Shown here: positions 34,488 through 45,566 of the stretch, piece after piece
Position numbering within the stretch: position 1 is the stretch's first letter
Layout: each line of letters opens with the position of its first letter
NCBI GenBank assembly: GCA_007258455.2
Contig: VDFB02358134.1
Coordinates: forward strand, 213,031,047 to 213,095,046
From: Sequoia sempervirens
Taxonomy: Eukaryota; Streptophyta; Pinopsida; Cupressales; Cupressaceae
Direction: 5' to 3'
DNA: 64,000 nt
Made by a program: the position numbers and the translations under genes
Notes under the pieces: model-generated
Seen by the model: only the letters and a program-made list of their open reading frames with translations
What the model was told of the DNA's origin: nothing
The model's database searches: none

Positions 34488-34910
34488 CATGGATCAGGGG
34501 TTGTTTTCTTTATCACACCATAAGGGGATTGCATACCAAGGTCCTACAAACTGGAATTTTCTTGTACCAATAACAATGCATAATACGAGGCTTTGACCAT
34601 AGGTCTCAGAATAGCAGTGCAGTAAAACATCATAGCTCTCAAAGTATACAAAGACTCTCAATTGATCATAATCAAGTGAATGATGAATACCAGACCAAGG
34701 ACGAAAATCTCACTCCATACAAGAAATTGGTGGAGACTCTCAAAGAATCCTTCATCGAAATTACATTTGAGCAGATTCCTAGAACCAACAATAGAGCAAA
34801 AAATGCCATGGCAACAATTGGATCCTTTCTCGACATCCCCCACAACATTCCAAAATATGAATTCCTAATTGAGAAGCTTCTCATACCTACATTCGAGGTA
34901 CCAGAATAAT
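34450..34910 (+). pseudogene. Archaeal-type RNase H (element C)
   Basis: From WKLYFDGSYT through NNNA.YEALTIGLRIA, VYKDSQLII and NDEYQTKDENLTPYKKLVET to AKNAMATIGSFLDI, this is the second, archaeal-type RNase H that marks the Tat lineage. Several stops interrupt it (after YT, and around 34620-34680), and the open part is 34676-34909. The first catalytic aspartate (YFDGS) and the DSQ aspartate are kept. Confidence 0.85.
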
Positions 34911-34989
34911 AATATGTGTGTGAAATCATTGGTCCTGGTGATCCTTGGTATCACGACATCTACACATACCTTCGTATAGGAGTCATACC

Positions 34990-36170
34990 CACCGACCTAC
35001 CCTCAAACCTAAAATGAATCTTTGTTAAAAAGGAATCTAGATTTTTCATCCTAGGAGATACCCTATATCGTAGGACCATAGAAGGAACCCTATTGTGTTG
35101 CTTAAACATTGAGGAGGCATTAACCACTCTAACCAAAGTACATAATGGTATCTATGGTTTGCACTCAAGTGGAATGACCATAGCCAAGAAACTGCTGAGG
35201 ATGGGGTATTATTGGCCTACAATGGAAAGAGAAGCACATGATCATGCTAGAAAGTGTCTACAATGTCAGTACCATGGGGACCTCAACCATGCTCCAACAT
35301 AAGAGCTTCATCCTATCGTCACACCATGGCCCTTTTTACAGTGGGGACTTGATCTCATTGGAAAAATCACACCTACTTCATCTAACGGCCACAAATTCAT
35401 CATAACCACAATAGAGTACTTTACTAAGTGGGTGGAGGCCATACCCATGACGTACATAACTATGAAGCAGATTTTTAAGTTCATCTTGAACTATCTCATT
35501 TGCCGCTATGGTGTTCCACAAGCCATTATCTCAAATAATGGGACACCATTCAAAAATTAGGAGGTTTGTGACTTATGCGAGAAATTCAAAATCTAGCATT
35601 GCTTCTCCACCCCATACTATCCCCAAGGAAATGGCCAAGCAGAAGTTATAAACAAAACCATTCTAAAAATCCTCAAGAAAATAGTCAATGACACAGGTCG
35701 TGGCTGGCATCTGTAGCTTAATCTTGCCCTCTAGGCCTATCGAACTATCATCCACACACCCACCGATGCCACCCCTTTCTCCTTGGTCTACAGATCAAAA
35801 GTAGTACTCCCCATTGAGATCGAGATCCCATCACTCAGGATATCATTGCAAAACCTCATCATTGATGAAGAATACCGAGTGTCAAGATTAAATGAACTGG
35901 AGCTACTAGATGAGCGATGAATAGATGCTTTGAATCATTTGCAAGTCTATCAGAATAGACTCAAAAGGAGCTACAATAAGAAAATAAGAAGCAGGACTTT
36001 CCAAGTCGGAGAACTAGTGTTAAAAGAAAATCAAAAGAATGTCCCAAACCCAAGCAGCAAAGGAAAATTTAAACCTAATTGGTTGGGACCATTCGTTATC
36101 ATAGCAAGTTACAAGTCAGGGGCATATCAGTTATCAACACCCGAAGGGAACCTCTGTAAGAACCTATGAA
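34990..36170 (+). pseudogene. Integrase (element C) with a lost catalytic Asp
   Basis: The zinc-binding part is intact: HNGIYGLHSSGMTIAKKL and CLQCQ (35093-35302). The core has WGLDLIGK and, at 35531-35542, SNNGTPF where the family has SDNGTPF, so the second acidic residue of D-D-E is Asn; the change is a single G-to-A at 35534. [10 protein letters not shown] keeps the glutamate. Stops occur at about 35300, 35558, 35595 and elsewhere. The C-terminal part 35930-36169 has VLKENQK and GPFVIIASYKSGAYQL, the usual end. Family role: insertion of cDNA into the genome. Confidence 0.9.
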
Positions 36171-36763
36171 TAGCTCTCGTCTCAAGAAGTTTTATGCCTA
36201 AATCTTTCAACATATAGAACCAAAAATCCAAAAATGTCCTGAAAAAATGGTTACCTCGGAAAAAACCTAGAAAATAGGCATCTCGGTAACAACAAAAAAA
36301 TCAAAAACACAAGAGAAAAATCGTCCTCTAGTGAAAACCACTTCAGTGGTACTTTGAGCAAGTACCTTGTTGAAAACCTGGCAAACAGGCGCCTTATGTA
36401 AATAAGCACGTTCCATCCACCAAGATCTCTACAGATTATTCTGCATCATCCATCCATTTCGCTTCCATCATCCATCGCATTCCATATATGTATTCATCAC
36501 TCATCCACCCACATCCACACCATAGCTTGGTCCTGTTTTCATATCATGATCCCTCATAATACTACTCAGCCCATCCTCAAGGTTAGTTTGTCCTGCCTTT
36601 ATCAAAGTATTCTATTGCATCACGCTGGGGGCATGTTCTCATTGGATCAGATTTGTGTATATCCTTAAATTCCTCAAATCAAAAAATTCAAAAACATCAA
36701 AATATCAAAAAATCCAAAAACATGTCAAAAAGTCAGTCAAAAAGCCAAAAAAAGGGTTGTCTT
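36171..36763 (+). other. Post-integrase region start with conserved hairpin block (element C)
   Basis: At 36330-36400 lies the block shared with B and D. In C it holds two consecutive perfect stems: ACCACT-TC-AGTGGT and the overlapping GGTACTT-TGAGC-AAGTACC. It is followed by CATCCATC-rich sequence. No gene. Confidence 0.6.
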
Positions 36764-36985
36764 GTCGAACTACGGGTCTCTGAGCCTTGAACGTAGGCAA
36801 GGTTGATCTTTGATCATCCCTCGAGACCTTTAGGTCAGTCCTATAAGAGTCTGTCATAATAAACTGACATTTCATCATGTATATCATCATTTGTAAATCG
36901 GTCAAGTCGTCAGTCGAACTACATGGTCTCTACGTATATAACGTAGGCAAGGCTAATCTGTTGATTAGCCCCCGAGGCCCCTAGG
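36764..36985 (+). repeat. Two copies of the conserved ~70-nt structured module (element C)
   Basis: Copies at 36764-36834 and 36913-36985. Shared order: GTCGAACTAC, GGTCTCT, AACGTAGGCAAGG, then a hairpin and CCYCGAGRCC. In copy 2 the hairpin is perfect, GGCTAATC-TGTT-GATTAGCC; in copy 1 it is GGTTGATC-TTT-GATCATCC. CTACG pairs with CGTAG and GGTCTC with GAGACC in copy 1, which would enclose the small hairpin. Confidence 0.7.
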
Positions 36986-38039
36986 ATAAGTCTTTAGGTT
37001 AGTCTCTTGGTCAAAATCTCAGAAAACCCCAAAACATATTTGAAAACCTCAAAAATACCAAAAACAACCTCAAAATATTGCAAAATGTCAAAAACATCCA
37101 AATATTTAAAAAAATCCATCCATCTCATCTCGCTTGCACCCGCAATAACACCACTCATAATAAATGATCTTCATCCTCAATCTTTGGTAAGACAATCTAA
37201 AACAAGTCTAGCAGGGCAAAAGTGAAAACTCTAGACGTCAAGTCTTAGGTCTAAATCAGTGCGTAAACAAGCTGGTCATCTCTTCGTATCGATAGGTCAT
37301 CATCCAATTGGTCCCATATCAATCATCATTTAGAACACTTTGGATAAACGAAATGACGTGTCGCCATCCACTAACATGTCCTAGGATGAATCCTTCCTAC
37401 AATGGGCATTATCTTTTGCTAATAAGTTTCGGTTCTTATCCTTAGAAAACATTTCCTTTTCATTAGTGGTATTGAAGAGCATTAGCTTGTTTGTTTACTT
37501 TGTCTTTATCTTTTGACTTATCTTATTGCACTCATTCCAAGGACTTCTCGATGATATCCGAATAAGAGGATTTAGAGAAATAGGAATGAGGCAACAATCA
37601 TTATCTTTTTGTCTGCTATGCTTGTTGGACATGCTTGTAATATAACCTGAAAAATACTTCATTTGTTAGGTATGTATAGAGGAGGTCTTGGACAACTTGT
37701 TGACTATTGCATTGATAGGTTTACCTTTCCATGTTTTGGTTTGAGGTGTTTGAAACTTCTAAAGTGCATCCTAGCAAGGTTTCCGTATGTCAGGTGTGAA
37801 CAAGGATACTCCTATATGCTTGTCAAATTAAATTCCATCACACTAGGTATCACACCATCCTGGTTTTCTAAAGTCCATCAAACATAAGGAAATCGACCCT
37901 TTGAAAATTCCAATTCCTTGGTAAGTAATCATCATCATCATCATTCTCATTTGCATCATTTTGTGTCTTATTGAAATGAGTTCTTCTCTTCTTTCTTACC
38001 GCACTAACAAAATACTATGATAGTTGATAATCACCATCA
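36986..38039 (+). other. Conserved non-coding segment of element C (matches B 8723-8966)
   Basis: From 37531 (CTCATTCCAAGGAC) to about 37869 the sequence matches B 8723-8966 in reverse orientation, including GTATGTCAGGTGTGAACAAG and CCATCACACTAGGT. C has an extra ~90-base piece near 37670-37770. No frame is conserved between the two, so I treat it as a non-coding conserved region. Confidence 0.65.
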
Positions 38040-38960
38040 CCATCGTCATCGTCATCGATCCTACATCCACAAATCATTAGCAAATTGCATCAACATATCA
38101 TATAGGGAACATATGTATTGCATTTCCACCATATTATAAAAGTGCATCCATTTTATTACATTGCATCCATTCCTTGCATCACATTACATCTATCACATAA
38201 ATCATTGCATAAACATTTACATAAGCATTTCATGATCATTTTTGCATAATCATAAACAATAGGTATATAAGCATTAGAAATAATTCATTTGCATACATAC
38301 TTGCATAACATCATGACATCATCACACATTACGTTCATATTACATTACGCATCATCATACCACTTTGCATTAACATATCATTGCATCATATTAAATGCAT
38401 CACATATATTACATCATCATTTAATATGTTAAGGATAATAACATTTATTATTCTAAGAATCTTAAAAAACCATCTCATTTGCATCATATTACGACCATCG
38501 CATTCACATTACATCATCTCATAAATAGCATCATAAATCATTCATTACATAAATCATTCCACATAAGCATAAATAGTCCATCACATACAAAACATACATC
38601 CATCCATAATTTGTTCATATATAAGCATAATTCACATAACATTTCACATATATACCATATAATTTTGCATATTACATTCCATATCACATATCACATCACC
38701 ATTTGCATCAACATAAATAGATCATCATATAAACAACATCATTACGCATCACATAAATACATCTGCATATCATAGGTTAACATAATATAGATCTGCTAGT
38801 CATAATCACTGCATAATATCATCAGAAATAAATGCATCCATAAAAGCATCATTGCACAACATATAGAAGTAAAATCATCCATGCATAAATAAAGAGTACA
38901 CAGTGCATCACATCAAAATCATCATCAGCTCATATATATATCATCAATAACGCAATTGTC
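38040..38960 (+). repeat. CAT-rich, G-poor triplet tract (element C)
   Basis: Nearly 1 kb of imperfect CAT/CATA/ACAT repeats with hardly any G on the plus strand, which is C's sense strand. Element B (8220-8640) and D (26250-27164) have corresponding tracts of the same strand bias relative to their own direction. Confidence 0.75.
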
Positions 38961-39059
38961 ATAGTACAAAGAATAAATTGGATCACTGTACATGTATGTC
39001 AATCAGTACAAAAGGCCCATCGGGCTATCAAAAAGGAGCCCATATCGTACAAAAATGTC

Positions 39060-41301
39060 ATCTCAGTCAAGCTCTGTCCCCGTGTATGCTTCCCTCACCT
39101 CTGTCACCGTGACCCTCTACTAGTCTATAGCTGGTCTGCTGTGAGTACTTTGGGATCCGTCCTCATCTAGGTACGGCCTCGTGATAGTGTCTCCGGTAGT
39201 ACTCGGCCTCTCGGACAAAATCCCTATAAGACTGCACAAACACTGTACCCTGGGAGGAGGAGGTTGCCATGCTCTCTAGCTACTGTCTCCTGCCTAGCTT
39301 TGTGGCTGCCTGTAGCTTTGCAGCCTGTCTCTACTATATGGCCTAATCTCTCTCAGCCCTGAGCTGCTCTCTCTCAACCCTAGCCTAGTTTCTCTTGACT
39401 GTCACGACTTGTATCTGAGCCTGTAACTGCGTAATCAATGCATCCTGAGGATTTGTCTGTCCTACTGGCTCTACTTGTGGCTGCACCTAAGGCTAATCCT
39501 TGCCTCGTGGTGGTATACTTGGTGGTACATGCTGTTGATCTAGCATTAGACCATCGCCCTACCCTGGCTAGACTAGAGGCACAACTGGCTGATCCTGTCA
39601 AACATCAGCCCTTTGTCCTCGTCCTCCCCCTCTGCCTCTAACTCTTCGTAGATCTGAAACTGCTCCTAGAATGATCAATTGAAGTGGAGGTCGAAACCAA
39701 TCCCTGTAGGCCTGTGTAGTGCTTGGGTCTGTAGGCCCCTAATCATAGGACCATGGTTGAGCTACCAACTTCCTAAAGCTGTCCACCACCTTTGAAGCAA
39801 GAATATGCTGCCCCCATGAAAACTATTTCATGGTGGAGGCGAAGATGGCTATGTAATCATCATTAGGGCAATCATGGGGCTCCCTGAATTGATGCTGCAC
39901 ATGCCCGGGTAAGTACCTCTCAATCATGGTGTGCTCCCACCCCTGCATAAAATGGTCTTGGCGGTAATAGAACATCTGATCAGCATCATTGGCCCATCCG
40001 TGCCGACCAAGGTATGGTCACCAAGTGAAAACCTACATCTCATCCAAGACCCTCCTCCAGTAGGAGATCCCATGCTCACCGGTGTATGTGAAGGACACAC
40101 TGCCTTTGTATCGCCACATTAGGGAATCATCTGGCAGCATCAGAACTGAAACAAGACGTGGAAACAACACAACAATGTGCTCCCACACCTAGATGTGAAG
40201 AAGAGTCACCCTTGCTCTGAGTGCTCTGCCATCCATGTAGATGTACTCATGGAGATCTCTGTATAATGAAGCAAGAAGCACAAGCCCCCAAGCAAAATGA
40301 ACCGGCTTGTCTCGAACCATCCGCTCCTAGTAGTATCCCCAACTGGGACTGAAGTATCGCCCTCGTCTGTCAGGGGCATAGAGACCCGAAATGATGGATG
40401 CAATCACCCAGCAGTAGGGAGGTGCCAAGATCCTGTGTCAATCGAGCTCTATCTGTCCCTCACAAAAAATGATGTCCTATGTGTCGAGGACTTTGTGGTA
40501 GGCCTCGCGCCCCTCATCCATATAAAAATGACCCGTCAGTCGTGAATCGATAATCGCAAAATATGTCAAATGTCCTCTAAGGTGATGGTGGCCTCGCCAA
40601 TGGGAAAATGAAAGGAAGAGGTCTCGTTGTGCCATCTCTCAACCAGCGCTAACAACATCCCTAGGTGAGTGAGAATGGGTGTTGTGTATGCAATGTACCG
40701 TAACCCTACAATCCAGAATCGATCCTGGTCCCTATCACTCAGGTCCCACAAAAAGTTAGACAAGTCCTACGACCTATGCTCTTGGGAGTATAGCTCCCTC
40801 GCCACGTCCTGCATCAAGGAAGGTCACCATGTTAAATTTTTAGAAAAATTCTTCACCGAATGCTCAAAATAATTCTCCAGCGGTGCAACCCATGAAGGCA
40901 TCGCAGTTTGATTTTTAATCAAACTCCGACGCTAGGGCTTAAAAGAGCAAAATCGCACTGTCACGGTGCACTTTCCCTTCTAGTGGCGCACTTTGAGAAA
41001 ATCCCGAACCGCCATATCACACTTTTCAAACCGCCCCACTAGCCTCGAGCTCAGCGTCAGAGTTTTCAAACTCCAAAATGCACTGCTGCAGGACAATATC
41101 ACGCCGCATGGCGTAGTTTGATTGTTGAGCGGCACTATATAGTGCCGCTGCAAATAGACCAACCTTTAAAAGCATTAAATGAAGCAATAAATGAAAAATG
41201 AAGCTCAGGAAAGGGTCACTTATTGGTGCTCCGATGCTAGGTGGTCGCTGGTATGTCCGAACTCGATCAGAAATGTGCAGGGGAAGCTGTCGTTGCACCA
41301 T
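39060..41301 (-). pseudogene. Antisense ORF with plant mobile domain (PMD) in element C
   Basis: On the minus strand, opposite to pol, the readable stretch 40566-40763 has LTHLGMLLALVERWHNETSS and then FHFPIGEATITLEDI. That pairing of ALVERW with a short-spaced FHxPxGExTxTLED is the signature of the plant mobile domain (aminotransferase-like). Further left come RFILLGGLCFLLHYTEISM (40206-40403), HTMIERYLPGHVQHQF (frame-broken, near 39910) and a coiled-coil C-terminus with ALITQLQAQIQV and SYRDFVREAEYYRRHYHE (about 39180-39450). The start near 41301 is uncertain because it overlaps the hairpin array. Many stops and shifts are present. PMD proteins in plants act in silencing and development, and PMD-like ORFs are known as passengers in transposable elements. 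Here it is an extra ORF between pol and the 3' LTR. Confidence 0.75.
41128..41149. other. Perfect 22-bp palindrome (AGCGGCACTAT half-site)
   Basis: AGCGGCACTAT at 41128-41138 is followed directly by its exact reverse complement at 41139-41149. The same AGCGG..CTATATRG core recurs in degenerate form in the leader array of element B (6360, 6482, 6552). The surrounding 40860-41160 has several GCACTG / GCCGC / CCGCC units. Confidence 0.85.
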
Positions 41302-41733
41302 ATTGTCAAGAGGTCAGAGCTCAAATGTCAAGGTTACTATTGGACGTGTTTGAAAATGACTTGAAAGTGACCCCTCGGGCCCCCTTTTAAGCCTAAAAAT
41401 TAGGGTTTTTTCACCCTGATTAGTTGTCCTGGTAGGGTTTTGGGCCCTCAAAGCTATTTTTGTCTAGTTGAGGCTTGTTTTACAACGTTTTATTGCGTTT
41501 AGACACGTTTTTGGCCTCCTTGAGCCTTTTTCGGACCTGTCGGGCACTTTGTCCTCTTTTTTAATGAAATCACCCCAAAAATTAAAAATTTTCGTCCAAT
41601 CTCTCAAGGGGGCAATATAATGGCATGTTTTCTCTCGCCATGTAGCAGTGAGGCAAGTTTTTAAATAACAATTTTTTTTGGCTTTGATCGAGATCGTTTA
41701 TTCTTTGAACCAACGCAACAAGTGAATTGCTTC

Positions 41734-41747
41734 AAAGAGGGGCAAAA
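41734..41747 (+). other. Polypurine tract of element C
   Basis: AAAGAGGGGCAAAA abuts the TGTAGACA of the 3' LTR, the same tract as in B and D. Confidence 0.85.
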
Positions 41748-43035
41748 TGTAGACACATAAAATATATTGATTGACATTGTGCACTTGATCCTGACTACTA
41801 ATATCGTTTCATATGGAATCATCCTTCGGTCTAACCATTTAATCAAATTTCCTTATCTGATTAAATTCATCAATATTCCTCTCTTAATTAAATAAATCAT
41901 TTTATCTAATTAAGTCAATCTCTTTTATTAATTAAATCAATCAATCTGATCTAATTATCCCTAATTAATTAAATAATTAATTTTATTTGATTAAATCTCT
42001 TAAAGCCTATCCATTAAATAAAATAAATGAAAACCTTATTTGATTTAGCCTAATGCCAGCTCTTTTAATTAAATAAATCAAAATCCTTATTTAATTAATC
42101 TCTTATCATATTCCTCTCTTATTTGATTTAAATAAATCCATAAATTTGAGTCAAATAGGTCACATCATCTAATATCCTATTAAATTAATTAACCCTTGAT
42201 TAATTTAATTCTAAATCATGTCACATTCTCTAGATTTTGCAAGTTTCACATGAAAATAGATTTAATTCATTTATTAAATATCCATTTTCCTCACAAGGAA
42301 TCTTTTGGAATATTCTCCAAATTTGAATTCAAAAATTCCAAGTCAACATGTACATCCAACAAGGCAATAACTTCATCTTACATGTCCTTTGCCTTGAGCC
42401 AAGTGGAATTTATTGCATTTTTCCTTCCCTTTTGCAAGTCATTTCAACAAATTTGAAATTCAAAAATATGCATTTATTGGCACAATCCCCAAATCTTGCA
42501 CATCCTCCATCCATTCATAGATTGACAAGTGGCATCATTCCATTGGATGACTGTTAGTCCCACATTGCTCAAATTTGGACATTCATCCATCTTGGCATTC
42601 TATAAATAAAGAGCTCATATCCTCATTTGATCATTGACAAATTATGCAAAGTTATTATGCTAAAATATTTAGCCATTTTCATCCATCACCATTGAGTTCT
42701 TAGTTTGGTTTTTGCAGATTTTTGGCTTGGAGCTCTCATCCTTCATCAACAAAGTGGATCAATCATCATCAACATATCAAGCTTGCATCTTAGAAATTGG
42801 GAAAGGGCCAATTTTCACATCAAATTGACACCAATTCCCCCATGGGATCATGCGTTTGCTATTCTAATTAGGATTGAATCTATATTTTCTTGTTTCATTG
42901 TGTTCTTTATTATCTTCTTTCCTAATTTGAATTTTGTAAATGGATTTCATGGGGAATCCTTGTTCATGCTTGCAATATCTAATTTAATGTGTTTATTCTC
43001 TTTGTTTTGCAGGTATTAGGATTGGGGTTCGCACA
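41748..43035 (+). repeat. 3' LTR of element C
   Basis: About 1288 bp, from TGTAGACACATAAAATAT to GGGGTTCGCACA. It is the plus-strand counterpart of the element B LTR. The bases after it (CATGCATTATC) carry no PBS. No partner LTR lies in the window because the 5' end of C is missing. Confidence 0.82.
42601..42608 (+). promoter_or_regulatory. TATA box in element C LTR
   Basis: TATAAATA followed by AAGAGCTCATAT, conserved with the B LTR. Confidence 0.6.
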
Positions 43036-44642
43036 CATGCATTATCAACCCTTGATTTGATTTTCTAAAAATCAATCTTGTCCATTCATTTCAAATTTGA
43101 CCTAATGTAGCCCTAACCCTAATTGTGGTTGTCAAATTGAATCTTGTCCATTGATTCTAGGGAATTTGTCAAATTTTCATCTTGGCCATTCACTCAAAAT
43201 TGCATTTTCTATAAAATGGAAATTTTGGTCTCATTTGCACATCTCATGCTATCCAGACCTCATGCTATCTAGATCTCATGTAATCTTGTTTTAGGCACTA
43301 TTGTCATTTTTTTGCAATCTTGTCATCTTAGCTCGTCATAGGAATATTTACATCTCATTTGGCATAATTTAGACATAGTTTAGATGCTTACTAGTTGCAT
43401 TATAGCTTAGTATTGCGTGTAATCACTCAAATCCTTCAACATTTGCTTAGGGCTTGTCATTGTCATTAGATCGCTCATCATAAATTTGAGGGAAACATCA
43501 TATTTTCAACAAGCTGAGAAGATATAATGGAGGTTAGCCATGGAGAATGAAGAAATTTTGGTGAGATTTTTTCATTTGTTTTCATTTTATTCCTTTGCAC
43601 TTCATTATCACTTTAGGTTTTGATGTTAATGCTTTAATATGCTAACCCTAGGAAAATTCCCATAATTACATTGGTGAACTTGACGTGAAAATCATGCATA
43701 TTTTTTTTTTTCATATGACCTTTTTTTGTTTTGCAAGTACAGGTATAGTCGCGATGCATTTTCTTTGCAGAACAATACATCTGATATTTCGCGATGCATT
43801 TGCTGCCCAGAACGATGCATATGCTTTGCATAGTGACTCATTTGATCAGTCACGACGCATTCGACTTGTAGGTTTCCACATTTGTCTGAAAGATTCTAGA
43901 AAGCAGAACCGAGCCGCATTTGTTGTACGAAACGACACAATCGCTCTATTGTGACGCATTCATCTGGTAAACTTTTGCTCTCAGATTTGTCCAGATTTGA
44001 CTTGATTTCCTTTTTGCAATTTGTAGTTTAGGAATTTTACTAATGAGTTGTTGCAGCATGTGGCTTTGAGTCTTTCATAGGTCCAAGGCATATCTTTGAA
44101 ACTACTAACAAGTGGTTTTGTAGGTTCGATTGTCCAAGGCTACTATTTCGAAACATTATGTTTGTTTATTTCTAGATTAGAAAACACTTGAATTGGTGCA
44201 CTAAAAAGAACATTGCTTTTCCTTTGCTTGATTGTGTTTGGCGTGGTAGATGATTATGCTCTCACCTTGTGCAAACTAGGTGATCAGAAAACCAGATGTA
44301 TCAATGGGTATTTTTAAAGTAAGGTTAGCAGATTAGATCATATTAAATTAAAACCCAATGAATCTATGAAATACATTGAAAGCTTAAAACAAGAAAGATT
44401 ATACCTGTTACTCGTTGCTTTCATGATTCATTTCCATAACACCTTATAGCTTGCAGCGTATGATTATTTCCCTCAGATTTGTATGTGTATGAGCAAATGA
44501 TTATGACCAAGCCCTATGCAAGTTTTGAAGGATTTGATGACTAAATACCTATGACCAATGACTATGCTTATGAAAAAATAATCAAATTAAATAAGCTAAA
44601 TGCCAAGTAAATTCTTAGCATGAATGTCTATAATAATGAAGT
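43036..44642 (+). other. Unassigned retroelement-like sequence with a short repeat array
   Basis: No gene. The part 43040-43240 contains AAATTGCATTTTCTATAAAAT, which recurs inverted at 44660-44700 inside the LTR-like block to the right. At about 43735-43980 a ~22-base degenerate unit (GCGATGCATTTGCTNTGCAGAAC-like) repeats about seven times; the same type of unit recurs at 46370-46630. The ORF at 43685-43954 is this array translated. Confidence 0.5.
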
Positions 44643-45566
44643 TGTTAGTCCTGAGAATGTGAGAAAATTGGCATTTTATAGAAAATGCAATTTTGGACAG
44701 ACAAACGAGATTGAAAGTTGACAAAGCCTAAAATCAGTGGATGAGATTTCATGTTACAATCCCTAATCAGGGTTAGGGAAAAATCATTAAATGAGTGGTT
44801 GAGATGTCATTTGATGAAATCAAATCGGTGGTTGAGAATAAATGTGATAATTAGTTAAAAGGATAAAGATTTTTGAAAATCAAGAAGATAAAGACTGTTG
44901 GATTTGTAAGATTCGAAAAATCAATAAGATAAAGGTTGAACTAAAAAGCATATTTGAAAAATCAAGAATTTGCTCAATTACTTGATTTTTGGAAGAAGAT
45001 TACCATTTTGAATTAAATTAATTCAAAATATGGATTTTGCATGACAATAAATAATCAATTTTTTAGATTATTTACTAAAATGAAGTGATAGTTAATAATG
45101 TGAAACCATTTTAAACAATTAATTTATTTAAAATGGGAGAAATGTTAAATTAGGTAGTTAAATAACTAAACATAATTATTTAATTTAGAGGATTATGACT
45201 AATAATTAAATAAATTAATAAATTCATTTAATTATGAGAATTAGTGACATATTAAATAAATAAATAAATAAAGTTCATTTATTTAATAATCAGGAAGAAT
45301 AAATGAACAAAGGTAATTAAATAAATTAAGAAATTTATTTAATTGTAAGAGGACAATAGACCCTTAGTGACGTATTGAATAAATAAATATAATTTATTTA
45401 TTTAATAATCATGAAGAATAAAAGAGATATGAATTAATTAAACAATTATAAATTATTTAATTAACAGTCGAATGTGGACCAAGGACATAGTTAAATGTCA
45501 TAATTATGCTAGGATGAAAGTGGTAAAATAGAGCTTGTAGGCCTAGGTCATTTTTAAGTGTCTACA
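44643..45566 (-). repeat. Solo-like LTR related to the B/C/D family
   Basis: On the minus strand it opens TGTAGACACTTAAAAATG and ends CAGGACTAACA, with TG...CA ends and the same TGTAGACA start as B, C and D. It is AT-rich with many ATTTAATTA runs. There is no PPT beside its start (GGGTCTAG), no PBS beside its end, and flanking pentamers differ (GAAGT and CTAGA), so it is a solo or truncated LTR. Confidence 0.5.

Larger units (their letters stand above)
19946..43035 (+). mobile_element. Element C: Tat-type Ty3/gypsy retrotransposon, 5'-truncated and interrupted
   Basis: Plus-strand pol domains in the order protease end, G-patch, RT, RNase H, archaeal-type RNase H, integrase are followed by a long post-integrase region, PPT and LTR. 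This architecture, with a second RNase H after the first, is that of the plant Tat lineage. The 5' LTR, leader and gag are missing, since the copia LTR abuts the protease remnant. Element D (22205-33726) splits RT. Stops are spread throughout and an integrase catalytic residue is lost, so the copy is inactive. Confidence 0.88.

Noticed and set aside
36764..36985. Possible tRNA or small RNA gene because of the compact folded module
   Set aside because: No A/B box pair, no CCA-type acceptor pairing and no cloverleaf can be drawn; copies are tied to retroelements.
43685..43954. ORF with membrane-like start and repeated DAYAL/DTIAL phrases
   Set aside because: It is the ~22-base array translated.
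44643..45566. 5' LTR of element F
   Set aside because: Its orientation is opposite to the F gag and no PBS follows it.
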